A stretch of DNA of 64,000 nt from an uncultured Caryophanales bacterium (GCA_946534345.1 CAMNCL010000004.1:1-64000); one strand, 5' to 3'. Shown: positions 33,988-42,877, counted from the stretch's first letter. Notes: a model not told the origin generated them from the sequence alone. Program-made: numbers and translations.

Positions 33988-35689
33988 ATACACTCATCAA
34001 CTTTCTATACATATTTTCATCAACTAAAGATGTTACTTTAATAGCTATATCCAAAGATTCTTTATAATTACCTTTATGGAAATAGTTTTCTGCATCTTGT
34101 AGTCCTTTATCAACATCACTATAAGTACTACGATAACGATTACCATAGACAATAGCTTGTTCTGCCATTTGAGCAGTCTTTATCATATCTGTAGTAGTAT
34201 TATATAGTTTTAATACTAAATCTCTAGCAGTATCAACTCTAGTATTTAGAGTTTTAATCACAATAGGTTTTCTATCTAATTCTTTTATAACTTCACCAAT
34301 GGCTTCATTTGCTTCACTTAGTTGAACATAATAATCTTCTTTAATCACTGGTAATTTATAATTACGCATCTCATCTTTCGAAGTTTTTAAAAATTTCTTA
34401 ATCTCTTCTAACTGTTCACGAGCTCTAACTTCATCATCATACATATTACCAAGAGATTTTAAAGCCACATCAAAATCTTCTTCCATCTTAGTAAGTCTAT
34501 CTGTTAAAGAATCAACTTCTTCATTTAACATTGAATATGGACTTGATTTAGATTCATCTTTTTGAATCATCTTTTTATAATCATCATTTATCATAATCAA
34601 TGTCTTATTAACTTCATGTATAATTTCAACATCTTCATCATTTAAATCATACATATTCTTAATATCTTCTAATTGATCATAAACATCACTTACCAATTTA
34701 TTAGTACGATCAAGTTTCTTCTTAAAATCAACTACTGTCTCTTCATAAACTTTACGAGATAATCTTTCTTTTTCAAAATCTATAAATAAAGAATCATAAT
34801 ATTCAAGCATTGTTTTTAAATCAAACATTGAGCCTTCTAAATTAAGAACTTTTACTTTTTCTAATATCTTATTAATATTTTTCTTAGACTCTGTAATATT
34901 ATATTCAATATTTAAATAATCTAATACGTATCCTTTTTCAGTCATTTCTTTATTAATAGAAGATACTTCTTTCATTCTAGTAGGAATTACTTGTTTTGCC
35001 ATTAATAGGATATCAGGTAATTCATTAATAACTATCTCCATATGATCAATCATGGTATCTAGAGCTTTACATACATGAACCACTTCGTTATAATCGTTAG
35101 ATTCCATTACTTTTTCAAAGTCAAGGAATGTTCTTTCGATATTTTCTAATTGCATTTCAACTGCTTCTTGCATAAAGTCATATAACTCTCGATGTTCATT
35201 AAATTCTCTATTTAAAGCTCGATATTTAGTCTTTAACTTAATCACAATAGCACGATATTTTTCTTCACTTAATGTAATATCCTTTATTTCTTCTAATAGA
35301 TGTTCTGCAGCTTCACGAACCTTATATATTTCAATTTCCGTCTTTGCTATACGATAACCACAAGATTTGTAATCTTTTTTATCTACATAAACATCTAAGT
35401 CTATAAGCATATCATCAATTTTAGTTAATCTTTTTGATTTAATTGTTTCAAATTTTTCTTGCCAATGATTATACTTTTCTTCCATTTTATCATTTTTAAT
35501 AATTGGTTCTACTTTAGATAATTCAAGTAATACTGGAGTAGAAGCTACCATATTACGTTGAATCTCTAAGTTCTTTACTTTATTTCGATAAAACTTCTTT
35601 TCTGCTTTTTTTACTACGTGAAGAACTACAATAACAATTATAATCGCAATAACTACAGCAGAACCAATAATAAGAAATTGTCCTTGCAT
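33977..35689 (-). CDS. ezrA: Septation ring regulator EzrA
   Basis: Membrane-anchored inhibitor and organiser of FtsZ ring formation. 570 residues, the typical length. N-terminal outside stub and one helix (about residues 5-25, FLIIGSAVVIAIIIVIVVL), then long spectrin-like coiled coils for the remainder, with LEELSKVEPIIKNDKMEEKYNHW-type opening (split over about 54-76) and a C-terminal KGLQDAENYFHKGNYKESLDIA. Overlaps the pilin-like gene by 11 bases. With gpsB and rodZ, it indicates a walled, dividing cell. Confidence 0.93.
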   Translation of the reverse strand: MQGQFLIIGSAVVIAIIIVIVVLHVVKKAEKKFYRNKVKNLEIQRNMVASTPVLLELSKVEPIIKNDKMEEKYNHWQEKFETIKSKRLTKIDDMLIDLDVYVDKKDYKSCGYRIAKTEIEIYKVREAAEHLLEEIKDITLSEEKYRAIVIKLKTKYRALNREFNEHRELYDFMQEAVEMQLENIERTFLDFEKVMESNDYNEVVHVCKALDTMIDHMEIVINELPDILLMAKQVIPTRMKEVSSINKEMTEKGYVLDYLNIEYNITESKKNINKILEKVKVLNLEGSMFDLKTMLEYYDSLFIDFEKERLSRKVYEETVVDFKKKLDRTNKLVSDVYDQLEDIKNMYDLNDEDVEIIHEVNKTLIMINDDYKKMIQKDESKSSPYSMLNEEVDSLTDRLTKMEEDFDVALKSLGNMYDDEVRAREQLEEIKKFLKTSKDEMRNYKLPVIKEDYYVQLSEANEAIGEVIKELDRKPIVIKTLNTRVDTARDLVLKLYNTTTDMIKTAQMAEQAIVYGNRYRSTYSDVDKGLQDAENYFHKGNYKESLDIAIKVTSLVDENMYRKLMSVYEK

Positions 35690-35739
35690 ATCTCCACCTC
35701 TACTTTCATTACTATTTTATCATTAATAAAACTATTTTT

Positions 35740-36198
35740 CTACATATTCTTAAAATATTCCACAAATTCTGTAGGATCATTATGAACAACAAGTAATAAT
35801 CTTCTGTTCTCAGTATCTGTATGATACTCTACTACCAATTCAATTCTTTTACTATAATCTATTTTGCCAATAGGATTAAAAGCAATATTACTTATTTCTG
35901 CAGTTTTAGTTACACTATAGCCTTTAATTCCCACTAAAGCAAAAGCTAATAAATGATCATAAGTAGCAGGATCATTTCTTTCTAAAACTGTTCTTTCAGC
36001 CGCAACAATCCTATTATTAACAGAGATATTGTCTATACTATCATAAGAAAAGTCAAAAGATTCAGCTTGTTCATTTACTAGAACACTTAATGTTAATCCA
36101 TTTTCTTTGTAAACTAAAACACAAGGTTGATTTACTAAATCCGGTCTTTTTTTTAAACCAGATATGTATTCACCTACTACATATATTTCATTCTCCAT
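35740..36198 (-). CDS. Hypothetical soluble protein upstream of ezrA
   Basis: 152 residues, no membrane segment. The sequence looks beta-rich at both ends (CVLVYKENGLTLSVLV; KRIELVVEYHTDTENRRLLLVVHND) with a central helix (YDHLLAFALVGIKGYS). The overall shape would fit a PH-like domain, but this is only an impression. It lies 50 bases upstream of ezrA on the same strand and probably shares its transcript. No family was recognised. Confidence 0.6.
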   Translation of the reverse strand: MENEIYVVGEYISGLKKRPDLVNQPCVLVYKENGLTLSVLVNEQAESFDFSYDSIDNISVNNRIVAAERTVLERNDPATYDHLLAFALVGIKGYSVTKTAEISNIAFNPIGKIDYSKRIELVVEYHTDTENRRLLLVVHNDPTEFVEYFKNM

Positions 36199-36259
36199 TT
36201 ATATTCTCACCTTAAAGTAATTATAGCACAATAAATATCATCAACAAAAGAAGAATTGC

Positions 36260-36288
36260 TTGACATATCAACACTTTTACAATATAAT
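36260..36288 (+). promoter_or_regulatory. Consensus SigA promoter of rpsD
   Basis: TTGACA (36260-36265), 17-base spacer, TATAAT (36283-36288): a perfect consensus match. It predicts transcription from about 36295, leaving a leader of about 150 bases. Confidence 0.9.
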
Positions 36289-36294
36289 TAATAA

Positions 36295-36447
36295 TGCAAA
36301 TTCCTTGAAACAGCGAATTTAGAATATTTTAAAGTGTTTTTCAAATTAAAGTAGCGATTTTATTGAAAGGCTGTTTAGTGAAAGAAAAACTCCCTAAGAT
36401 ATGGCTAAATTATTCAAGATTTGTAAGATAAAGAAAGGAGAATGCAA
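36295..36447 (+). promoter_or_regulatory. Structured rpsD leader, candidate S4 autoregulatory RNA
   Basis: Long leader between the promoter and rpsD. AAACAGC (36308-36314) can pair with GCTGTTT (36370-36376), enclosing other short repeats; TTGAAA recurs at each side. In Bacillus, S4 represses its own gene through a leader RNA. Whether this leader belongs to that class was not proven here. Confidence 0.5.
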
Positions 36448-37050
36448 ATGTCAAGATATACTGGACCAAGTTATAAGAAAGCTCGTCGTGTAGGTTTTTC
36501 TATCAGTGAAACTGGTAAAGAATTAGCTCGTCGTCCATATAGACCTGGACAACATGGTAATGACCGTAAAGGTAAGTTATCAGACTATGGAACTCAATTA
36601 AAAGAAAAGCAAAAAGTACGTTTCATGTATGGAGTTAATGAAAGACAATTTAGAAAAACTTTTGATGAAGCTGCTAAAATGAAAGGTATTCATGGTACTA
36701 ACTTCTTAAGATTATTAGAATCAAGATTAGATAACTTAGTTTATAGAATTGGTTTTGCTAATACAAGAAGAGGTGCTAGACAATTAGTTAACCATGGTCA
36801 TGTAACTGTTAATGGAAAGAAAGTTGATATTCCATCATACAGATGTAAACCAGGTGATGTTATCTCTCTAAAAGAAGATGACAAAAACTTAAAAGTAGTT
36901 CTTGAAGCTCTTGAAAAAGTTAATAAGAGAGTTGAATTCATTACTTTCGATGAAGGTAAGAAAGAAGCTACTTATGTAAGAATGCCTGAAAGAAATGAAC
37001 TTAATGCAGATATTAACGAATCATTAATCGTTGAATTCTATAATAAGTAA
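36448..37050 (+). CDS. rpsD: Ribosomal protein S4
   Basis: Primary 16S rRNA-binding protein of the 30S subunit and a translational autoregulator. 200 residues. Seen: [49 protein letters not shown]-type stretch ([19 protein letters not shown]) and the S4 RNA-binding motif [20 protein letters not shown]. No CxxC zinc motif, as in the C-minus form. Start: ATG at 36448; another ATG two codons earlier is too close to AAAGGAG. It stands alone, outside the ribosomal operons, as in B. subtilis. Confidence 0.98.
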   Translation: MSRYTGPSYKKARRVGFSISETGKELARRPYRPGQHGNDRKGKLSDYGTQLKEKQKVRFMYGVNERQFRKTFDEAAKMKGIHGTNFLRLLESRLDNLVYRIGFANTRRGARQLVNHGHVTVNGKKVDIPSYRCKPGDVISLKEDDKNLKVVLEALEKVNKRVEFITFDEGKKEATYVRMPERNELNADINESLIVEFYNK

Positions 37051-37054
37051 AAGA

Positions 37055-37083
37055 AAAGAATCTAATTATTATTTAGATTCTTT
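37055..37083. terminator. Bidirectional terminator after rpsD
   Basis: Eleven-base stem (37055-37065 with 37073-37083), 7-base loop, T-rich on both sides, between converging rpsD and the histidine phosphatase gene. Confidence 0.85.
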
Positions 37084-37617
37084 TTTTATTTCAAATGTCT
37101 CACAAGCGCAATTATCTATCTTTCCATCTAAGAGATTACCCTTTAGTTTATCTCCTCTTAGAAGATGTCTTAGTGCTCTATAAGTAGCTTCATGTGTAAC
37201 TATTAGAATAGATTCATCTTTATACTTTTCTTTTAAATAAGTTAGAAAGTCATCACATCTTTCTAAAATACTTTTAGCAGATTCTACTCCAAATTCTTTA
37301 TCTACATAATCATAATTCCAATATTTATAGGCATTATACATCTCTCTTGGCTTTCCATCTAACTCTCCCATGTCTCTCTCTATTATTCTCTTATCAGGTA
37401 TCATTTCAACCTTATCTCCGATTAATATCATTGCTGTTTCTACTGTTCTAGTAAGGGGAGACATATAACAATAATCAAAATGTTCTTTTTCTAATCTCAT
37501 TCTTAACATTTGGCATTGTCTTCTACCTGTATCATTCATTAATACATTTCTTCTACCCTGCATAATACCATTAATATTATCATCAGTTTGACCATGTCTA
37601 ACTATAGTTATTTTCAT
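37069..37617 (-). CDS. Histidine phosphatase (phosphoglycerate mutase) family protein
   Basis: 182 residues. The phospho-accepting His lies in IVRHGQTDDN, followed by GRRNVLMNDTGRRQC, SPLTRTVETA, ERDMGELDG and the second catalytic His in VTHEATYRALRHLL. Such enzymes dephosphorylate sugars, nucleotides or proteins; the substrate cannot be told. Cofactor-dependent mutases usually are longer, so a phosphatase role (cobC/PhoE-like) is more likely. It overlaps the preceding gene by ATGA. Confidence 0.88.
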   Translation of the reverse strand: MKITIVRHGQTDDNINGIMQGRRNVLMNDTGRRQCQMLRMRLEKEHFDYCYMSPLTRTVETAMILIGDKVEMIPDKRIIERDMGELDGKPREMYNAYKYWNYDYVDKEFGVESAKSILERCDDFLTYLKEKYKDESILIVTHEATYRALRHLLRGDKLKGNLLDGKIDNCACETFEIKKESK

Positions 37618-38840
37618 GATCCAACCTCCAATACTTTTAAAGCATCACTATAACGTATAAATTTACTTAAATAACTTCCATCTTCATATGATGAATATCC
37701 AACTACTAGATATTCATTATTTTTTACTTGAATATCAGTAAAATAGTCATCTCTATCATCACCATAATTAACTACTGTAACTTCATTTAAATCAGAATTA
37801 TACTTACCTATAATACCATCATAATTAACATTATCAGCTGTTCTTGTTTTATTCTTAGTATTCTTATTAGAAGTTTTAATCCCAATCGCAATTATATTAT
37901 TATGTTCATCTACTGCTAGTTTATTATATCTAGTAGAATCTTTACTAGTATATGATACTTGATTTATATAATTACAATCTAAATCATATCTTACTATCAT
38001 AGCTCTAGTCTTAGTACTACTAAGTCTTTCTACTCCACTTATATAGATATTATCACCTATATTAGTTATTCCACTGAATCCTACATCATCAGTATATTTA
38101 AAATCATTATAACCTATAAAATTACCCTCTAAATCATATTTACAGATAACACCTACATTATTAGTATCCATACCTACTGTATAAATAGTATCATTAACTA
38201 TTAATAAATCATTAAATATAGCACTTTTACTACTTCCATATGTCTTAGTCCAAAGCAAGTTACCATCTTTATCATATTTTAGAAGGATAGCTCCACCATC
38301 TTTAGTACCTACTTTAGTATTTTTATAAACACTTTGTCCTGTGATTAAATATCCATCATTAACTGTAGTAACTGAAGTAAATTTAGAATTATCTAATAAT
38401 TTAAAATCTTTTGAAAAAACTATCTCTCCAGTATTATCATACTTTACTATTAAAGCTCTTCTTATAGAATCTTTATGATCAGTACTAGTCTTTTCATAAC
38501 TACCAACAGCTACTATATTGTCTTCATCCATACTAACTCCAAAGAAAGCACTATTGTATCCTACATTATATAATTTTTCAAATGTCTTTTCTCTTTTACT
38601 ATTAAATTTAGATACTTTAGCCTTCTCATAATAATTAGTATTATCATTATTACTTCCGACAGTAACATAATAAGAATCATTTGTAATTAAAGCATTAATA
38701 CCATCAAAATATAATGATTCTTTATTCTTAAACAACAAGGAATACATGACAAAGAGAATTTCTGCAATTAAAATAATTACACAAATTATAGTTAAATATT
38801 TTACTCTTTTTAACATTTTCTTTTTCTTTTTAGTAGCCAT
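37614..38840 (-). CDS. Membrane-anchored beta-propeller-like protein
   Basis: 408 residues. Very basic N-terminus (MATKKKKKMLKRVKY) and one helix (LTIICVIILIAEILFVMYSLLF), then an outside domain made of repeated units of the type 'YDxxGNxxW/FxKxF...VxxGYxxxGxS', for example KYDKDGNLLWTKTYG and KYDLEGNFIGYNDF. This is the pattern of a beta propeller, probably with six or seven blades. The function is unknown; possible roles are ligand binding or wall sensing. Co-transcribed with the histidine phosphatase (4-base overlap). Confidence 0.65.
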   Translation of the reverse strand: MATKKKKKMLKRVKYLTIICVIILIAEILFVMYSLLFKNKESLYFDGINALITNDSYYVTVGSNNDNTNYYEKAKVSKFNSKREKTFEKLYNVGYNSAFFGVSMDEDNIVAVGSYEKTSTDHKDSIRRALIVKYDNTGEIVFSKDFKLLDNSKFTSVTTVNDGYLITGQSVYKNTKVGTKDGGAILLKYDKDGNLLWTKTYGSSKSAIFNDLLIVNDTIYTVGMDTNNVGVICKYDLEGNFIGYNDFKYTDDVGFSGITNIGDNIYISGVERLSSTKTRAMIVRYDLDCNYINQVSYTSKDSTRYNKLAVDEHNNIIAIGIKTSNKNTKNKTRTADNVNYDGIIGKYNSDLNEVTVVNYGDDRDDYFTDIQVKNNEYLVVGYSSYEDGSYLSKFIRYSDALKVLEVGS

Positions 38841-38937
38841 ATAATCCTCCTTCTAATTTTATTCTAACAAAATAACTTAAGATTTTCTACAAACAAAAAG
38901 AAAATACTATTAAATAATATTTTCTAATTTGTAAAAT

Positions 38938-40164
38938 TTACTTATATTCTCCAATAAAATATTTCTTTTTACCTCTTCTAACAACAATATATTTATCTTC
39001 AATACATTTATCTTTAGAAACTACAAATTCTAAATCGGTTACTTTTTCTCCATTTAGAGTAATTGATCCATTATTAATAAATTCACGGGCTTCTCTCTTA
39101 CTAGAGCATACTCCGCCATCTACTAATAAATCAATTATATTCTTATCTTCTTTAACTTCAAATGGTGTTAAACCTCCAAAAGCCATTTCTACTTCTTTAG
39201 CGTTGAAACTCTTTATATCTCCACTAAATAATGCTTCTGAGATTTTAACTGCTTCATTATAACTTTCTTCACTATGAATATCACAAATTATTTCATGAGC
39301 TAAAGCTTTATGAGCAACTCTTCTTTCTGGATGTTCATTGTTTTCTTTTTCAATTGCTTCTATTTCTTCTTTTGATAAGAAAGTTAATTTCTTTAAGTAT
39401 TCAATAATCATAGAATCTTCTAGATTAATTAAATATTGATAGAATTCATATGATGAAGTCTTATTCTCATCTAACCATAAGGCATTACCTTCAGTTTTAC
39501 CAAATTTATTACCACGTGAATCAGTAACTAAAGGCATTACCATACCATATGCTTCCTTATCTAATTTCTTTCTAATCAATTCTATACCAGCAGTGATATT
39601 ACCCCATTGATCAGAACCTGCAACTTGTAGTTCACAATTATACTCTTTATATAAGTAATAGAAATCCATTGCTTGTAGTAACATATAAGAGAATTCTGCA
39701 TATGTAATACCTACATCCATTCTAGATTTAACATGATCTTTAGCAAGCATATAATTAATATTAAAATATTTACCATAATCTCTTAAGAAGTCACAAATAT
39801 TAACATCTTTAGTCCAATCCCAGTTATTAACAACTTCAAAACCAAAGATTTTCTTAGCTTGTTTAGTTAAACCCTTAATATTCTTATCTACTTCTTCTTT
39901 TGTAATTAATGGTCTTTCTGCAGTTGGTTTTGGATCTCCAATAAGACCTGTTGCTCCTCCAACTAATAATAATGGTCTATGACCTGCTTTTGCTAATCTC
40001 TTACATATTAAAAATGATGAATAATGTCCAATATGCATTGAATCAGCAGTTGGATCAGTACCAATATAGAATGTCATACCTCCATTATTCAACCTATCAA
40101 TTAATTCAGGACTACTTATTTCTTGGATTAGTCCTCTCCATTGTAAATCTTCGTATACAGTCAT
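38938..40164 (-). CDS. tyrS: Tyrosyl-tRNA synthetase
   Basis: Charges tRNA-Tyr. About 408 residues. Seen: class I HIGH motif as MHIGHY (about residue 44), GGATGLIGDPKPTAER, the KMSKS equivalent KFGKTEG, and the C-terminal S4-like domain (GGVCSSKREAREFINNGSITLNG). Start: the ATG at 40164 has GAGGAGG 9 bases before; the frame continues 11 codons upstream without a better site. It is preceded by a T-box leader with a Tyr specifier, so expression rises when uncharged tRNA-Tyr accumulates. Confidence 0.97.
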   Translation of the reverse strand: MTVYEDLQWRGLIQEISSPELIDRLNNGGMTFYIGTDPTADSMHIGHYSSFLICKRLAKAGHRPLLLVGGATGLIGDPKPTAERPLITKEEVDKNIKGLTKQAKKIFGFEVVNNWDWTKDVNICDFLRDYGKYFNINYMLAKDHVKSRMDVGITYAEFSYMLLQAMDFYYLYKEYNCELQVAGSDQWGNITAGIELIRKKLDKEAYGMVMPLVTDSRGNKFGKTEGNALWLDENKTSSYEFYQYLINLEDSMIIEYLKKLTFLSKEEIEAIEKENNEHPERRVAHKALAHEIICDIHSEESYNEAVKISEALFSGDIKSFNAKEVEMAFGGLTPFEVKEDKNIIDLLVDGGVCSSKREAREFINNGSITLNGEKVTDLEFVVSKDKCIEDKYIVVRRGKKKYFIGEYK

Positions 40165-40206
40165 TTTATTTCCTCCTCTAATCTTTTCTACTCTCATACA
40201 TATTAT

Positions 40207-40425
40207 ATCAAAAAAAAGCGAACAATCTATCCATAAGGACGAATTATTCGCGGTACCACCTTAATTCATGTATAACATGCACTTTAAGTCTTAACGCGAC
40301 CAACGCTTTTCTCCAGAAGTGTAATTCATAATATAGTATTCTTTAACTTCCACCAACCGTTAAATCTCTATATGTAGACTATATTACTACTAAATTCCCA
40401 TCAACGAAAATACACATATATCTTA
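40207..40425 (-). promoter_or_regulatory. T-box riboswitch (Tyr) controlling tyrS
   Basis: The minus strand shows the T-box core AAGGTGGTACCGCG (complement of 40247-40260), an upstream stem I with AGTAGTAAT and GGTTGGTGGAAG, and a terminator just before tyrS. Aligned with the Leu T-box at 55.4 kb, the codon after ATGAAT is TAC (complement of 40321-40323), the Tyr specifier. A second TAC at 40336-40338 is a less likely alternative. Confidence 0.92.
40211..40251 (-). terminator. T-box-controlled terminator before tyrS
   Basis: Stem 40218-40226 with 40243-40251 (one G-U pair on the minus-strand RNA), followed there by seven T. It overlaps the T-box core, so it competes with the antiterminator. 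Confidence 0.85.
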
Positions 40426-40447
40426 TCATATAAAGAAAAAAAGTCAA
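40421..40447 (-). promoter_or_regulatory. Candidate promoter of tyrS T-box
   Basis: On the minus strand TTGACT (40442-40447), 16 bases, TAAGAT. The -35 box lies inside the terminator hairpin (around 40441-40455) of the upstream YtxH gene, a compact arrangement. Confidence 0.5.
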
Positions 40448-40457
40448 TAATTGACTT

Positions 40458-40865
40458 TTATTTTTTATCATCATCATTTATTTTCTTAAGAGCTTCTTTT
40501 GATGCTTTAATAACACTTTCAAGTAAATCTTCTGCACTTTGTTTTAATACAGGAGTTCCTTTTTCTTTAGCTAATTTAACTAATTCTTCTGCTTGTTTCT
40601 TTAATTCTTTTCCTTTATCTTTTGCAAGATCTAAAGCTTTTTCTTTATCTAAATCAGATAATTCATCTTTAATTTGACTAACTCTAGCATCAAATTCTTT
40701 TTTAACATCATCTGCATCTATTTCTTTTGCTTGTTTCATTAATTCATCTAATTTTTTCTTTAAATCTTTTCTTGTTTCTTCACCTTTCTTAGGAGCAAAT
40801 AATAATCCTAATCCAGCTCCGATAGCAGCTCCAAAAGCTAATTTTCCAAATCCTCTTTTACTCAT
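40458..40865 (-). CDS. YtxH-domain protein
   Basis: 135 residues. A Gly-rich hydrophobic start (GKLAFGAAIGAGLGLLFAPKKGEETRKDL, split about 6-34) is the YtxH signature, followed by a long Lys/Asp/Glu helix. YtxH-like proteins are membrane-associated and linked to general stress; no enzyme activity is known. Start: the ATG before AGTAAAAGA has AGGAGG 9 bases upstream; an ATG two codons earlier is too close. It overlaps the DUF948-like gene by 8 bases, forming a frequent YtxH-DUF948 pair. Confidence 0.8.
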   Translation of the reverse strand: MSKRGFGKLAFGAAIGAGLGLLFAPKKGEETRKDLKKKLDELMKQAKEIDADDVKKEFDARVSQIKDELSDLDKEKALDLAKDKGKELKKQAEELVKLAKEKGTPVLKQSAEDLLESVIKASKEALKKINDDDKK

Positions 40866-41151
40866 AAACATTATCCTCCTCATCCTTATGTTTTTTATTA
40901 AATAGTTTTGAAATACCAGCAGTAACTCCAAATATAACAGAATCACTTATACTGGCAATTCCACTTACAGCTTTATTCATTGTTGTAACAGCTTTATCGA
41001 AGGATTCAACTTTTCCTTCAACATTTTCAATTACTTTATCAACTCTATCTAACATACCTAGTACTCTTATTCCAATAATTATTAAAACTATTAATAATAC
41101 TATAGCAGCTATATATAATAGAATTGGTAAAATCGTATTTAATAAATCCAT
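40858..41151 (-). CDS. DUF948-like membrane protein
   Basis: 97 residues. One N-terminal helix (LPILLYIAAIVLLIVLIIIG), then an amphipathic helix (LDRVDKVIENVEGKVESFDKAV) and a polar tail. This layout is that of DUF948 proteins, which often pair with YtxH genes. Start: ATG after AAGGGGAACAGT; the frame opens 14 codons earlier without a ribosome site. The last codons overlap the YtxH gene. Confidence 0.7.
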   Translation of the reverse strand: MDLLNTILPILLYIAAIVLLIVLIIIGIRVLGMLDRVDKVIENVEGKVESFDKAVTTMNKAVSGIASISDSVIFGVTAGISKLFNKKHKDEEDNVYE

Positions 41152-41164
41152 ACTGTTCCCCTTT

Positions 41165-42181
41165 CTAATTATTTTCTTGATACATAGAATCAATTAAATC
41201 AAATAAGTTATCATCATCACTATTCTCTTTTTCTTCTTCATGTTTCTCTTCAACTTTTTCTTTAATTTCTTCTTTTACAGGTTTTTCTTCTACTTTTTCA
41301 ACCTTTTCTTCTTTCTTTTCTGGTTGAGGTTTCTTATCTCCACTAGCATCAACATAATCTACATTATATTCTAATCCTAAATCTTGGAAATATTCTAAAG
41401 CATCACCTACAGTTATTTCTTTTACTTCTGGTTTAGCTCTATCACTTAAATCAACCATTAAATTATCTTCATCAATTGCTTCTACTTCTTCAACGGGTTC
41501 TTCTTCAACAGTTTTTTCTTCTTCCCTACCATAAGCCTTATTTCTAATATCATCAACACTTAGTTTTCCTCTAGAATAACTTAATGATACTTCTTTCTTT
41601 TCTTTAACATCTTCTTTTTTATAGTTTTTATCTAAAATACCATATATTGGTGAAATAATAGGACTTGGTTTAAAGTAAGTTCTCTCTTCGTGTCTTTCAT
41701 AAGTACCATATTGATGTACTGGAACATTATAAGAATTATCCATACCATATGGTTTACTTTCACGACTATCAACATGAGATTCCTGATAATAAATTGGTTT
41801 TTGTTCAACTACTGGTTCACGATACTCTTCTCGAACAGGTTTTGGCGCTTCAATTATTTCAGGTTCTTCAAAAGAATCATCTTCATCTACTTTAAAATCA
41901 TCATCATCCATTAATTTGAAACTATCTTTTACTTCTTCTTTTATAGTTTCATCTTTAGGTCTAATTTCAAAATCTTCATCTAATAATTCTTCTTCTTCAA
42001 TCTCTTCAACCTTTTCCTCTTTCTTACCAGGTAAAACAATTTTCTTGGCAATAGGTTTTTCTACTTTTACTTCTTTAGGTTTAGATTTTTCTTTCACTTT
42101 TTTCTCTTTCTTAGGTGGTTCTTCTACCTCAACATATTCTACCTCAAAAAGAGCATTCTTTAGTTTATCTATAACACCCAT
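41165..42181 (-). CDS. Disordered acidic protein with one conserved-looking motif
   Basis: 338 residues, mostly Glu, Lys, Pro and Asp, and probably unfolded. Three islands stand out: the N-terminal MGVIDKLKNALFEVEYVEVEE, a hydrophobic FKPSPIISPIYGILDK near residue 170, and a short helix ITVGDALEYFQDLGLEYNVDY near 265. The C-terminus ends in a small helix (DDNLFDLIDSMYQ). The islands look like binding sites for partners in an otherwise flexible scaffold. No family was recognised. It sits between a lipoprotein gene and the DUF948/YtxH pair, with 13-base gaps, so it belongs to the same operon. Confidence 0.65.
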   Translation of the reverse strand: MGVIDKLKNALFEVEYVEVEEPPKKEKKVKEKSKPKEVKVEKPIAKKIVLPGKKEEKVEEIEEEELLDEDFEIRPKDETIKEEVKDSFKLMDDDDFKVDEDDSFEEPEIIEAPKPVREEYREPVVEQKPIYYQESHVDSRESKPYGMDNSYNVPVHQYGTYERHEERTYFKPSPIISPIYGILDKNYKKEDVKEKKEVSLSYSRGKLSVDDIRNKAYGREEEKTVEEEPVEEVEAIDEDNLMVDLSDRAKPEVKEITVGDALEYFQDLGLEYNVDYVDASGDKKPQPEKKEEKVEKVEEKPVKEEIKEKVEEKHEEEKENSDDDNLFDLIDSMYQENN

Positions 42182-42194
42182 GAGATCACCTCTT

Positions 42195-42857
42195 TTAATA
42201 ATCTTCTAATTCGATCTTTTCATCTTCTATATCTTTCTTATACTTATCTGTTTCTTCTCTTTCAACAACATCTAAGAATGATTCTTTAGAAGAATCTGCT
42301 TTAAATAGACTATATTCTACTTCTTTATAATCTAAAGCATTATCACCAATCATACTTTCTAGAACTTTATCATTGTATTTAACAGAACGTAAAATATAAC
42401 TCATATTCACAATTACATTATTTAATTCATCTTTTGGAACATAAGCTTCTAATTTAACATAATTAAATACATATTGTATAAAGTATTTCTTTTCTATTTC
42501 TTCTATTTGTATATAACCAGTTTTCTTATTATACTTTAGTTTTTTTGATAAGTATAAATCATAATTCTCTTCATAACTATTCTTTACTTTATGATAATAT
42601 CCAATTGCATCAACATACAAGTAATATCTATTATTATAACCATCTTTTAAGACAGCATTATATTCATCTTTACTAACAAAGCTTATTCCTTTAGGTAGAT
42701 AATATCTATATCCATCATAATAAACATTGTGTAAATTAACTTTTTCAGACAAAATTGTATTGATATTTTTGACAACGTTAGTATCACTTAACTTGACAAC
42801 ACTACAACCAGTCAATAAAAGTAAAATAGCAGAGAGTAAAACAGTAATTTTTTTCAT
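42195..42857 (-). CDS. Lipoprotein of unknown function
   Basis: 220 residues. Lipoprotein signal MKKITVLLSAILLLLTGCS with the lipobox LLTGC (Cys18), so it should be lipid-anchored on the outer face of the membrane. The mature part is Tyr/Lys/Asp-rich (YYDGYRYYLPKGI, NNRYYLYVDAIGYYHK) and mixed alpha/beta, with an acidic tail. No family was recognised. First gene of the operon lipoprotein - disordered protein - DUF948 - YtxH, behind a good promoter. Confidence 0.75.
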   Translation of the reverse strand: MKKITVLLSAILLLLTGCSVVKLSDTNVVKNINTILSEKVNLHNVYYDGYRYYLPKGISFVSKDEYNAVLKDGYNNRYYLYVDAIGYYHKVKNSYEENYDLYLSKKLKYNKKTGYIQIEEIEKKYFIQYVFNYVKLEAYVPKDELNNVIVNMSYILRSVKYNDKVLESMIGDNALDYKEVEYSLFKADSSKESFLDVVEREETDKYKKDIEDEKIELEDY

Positions 42858-42877
42858 ATTTCACCTACTCTTATTAC

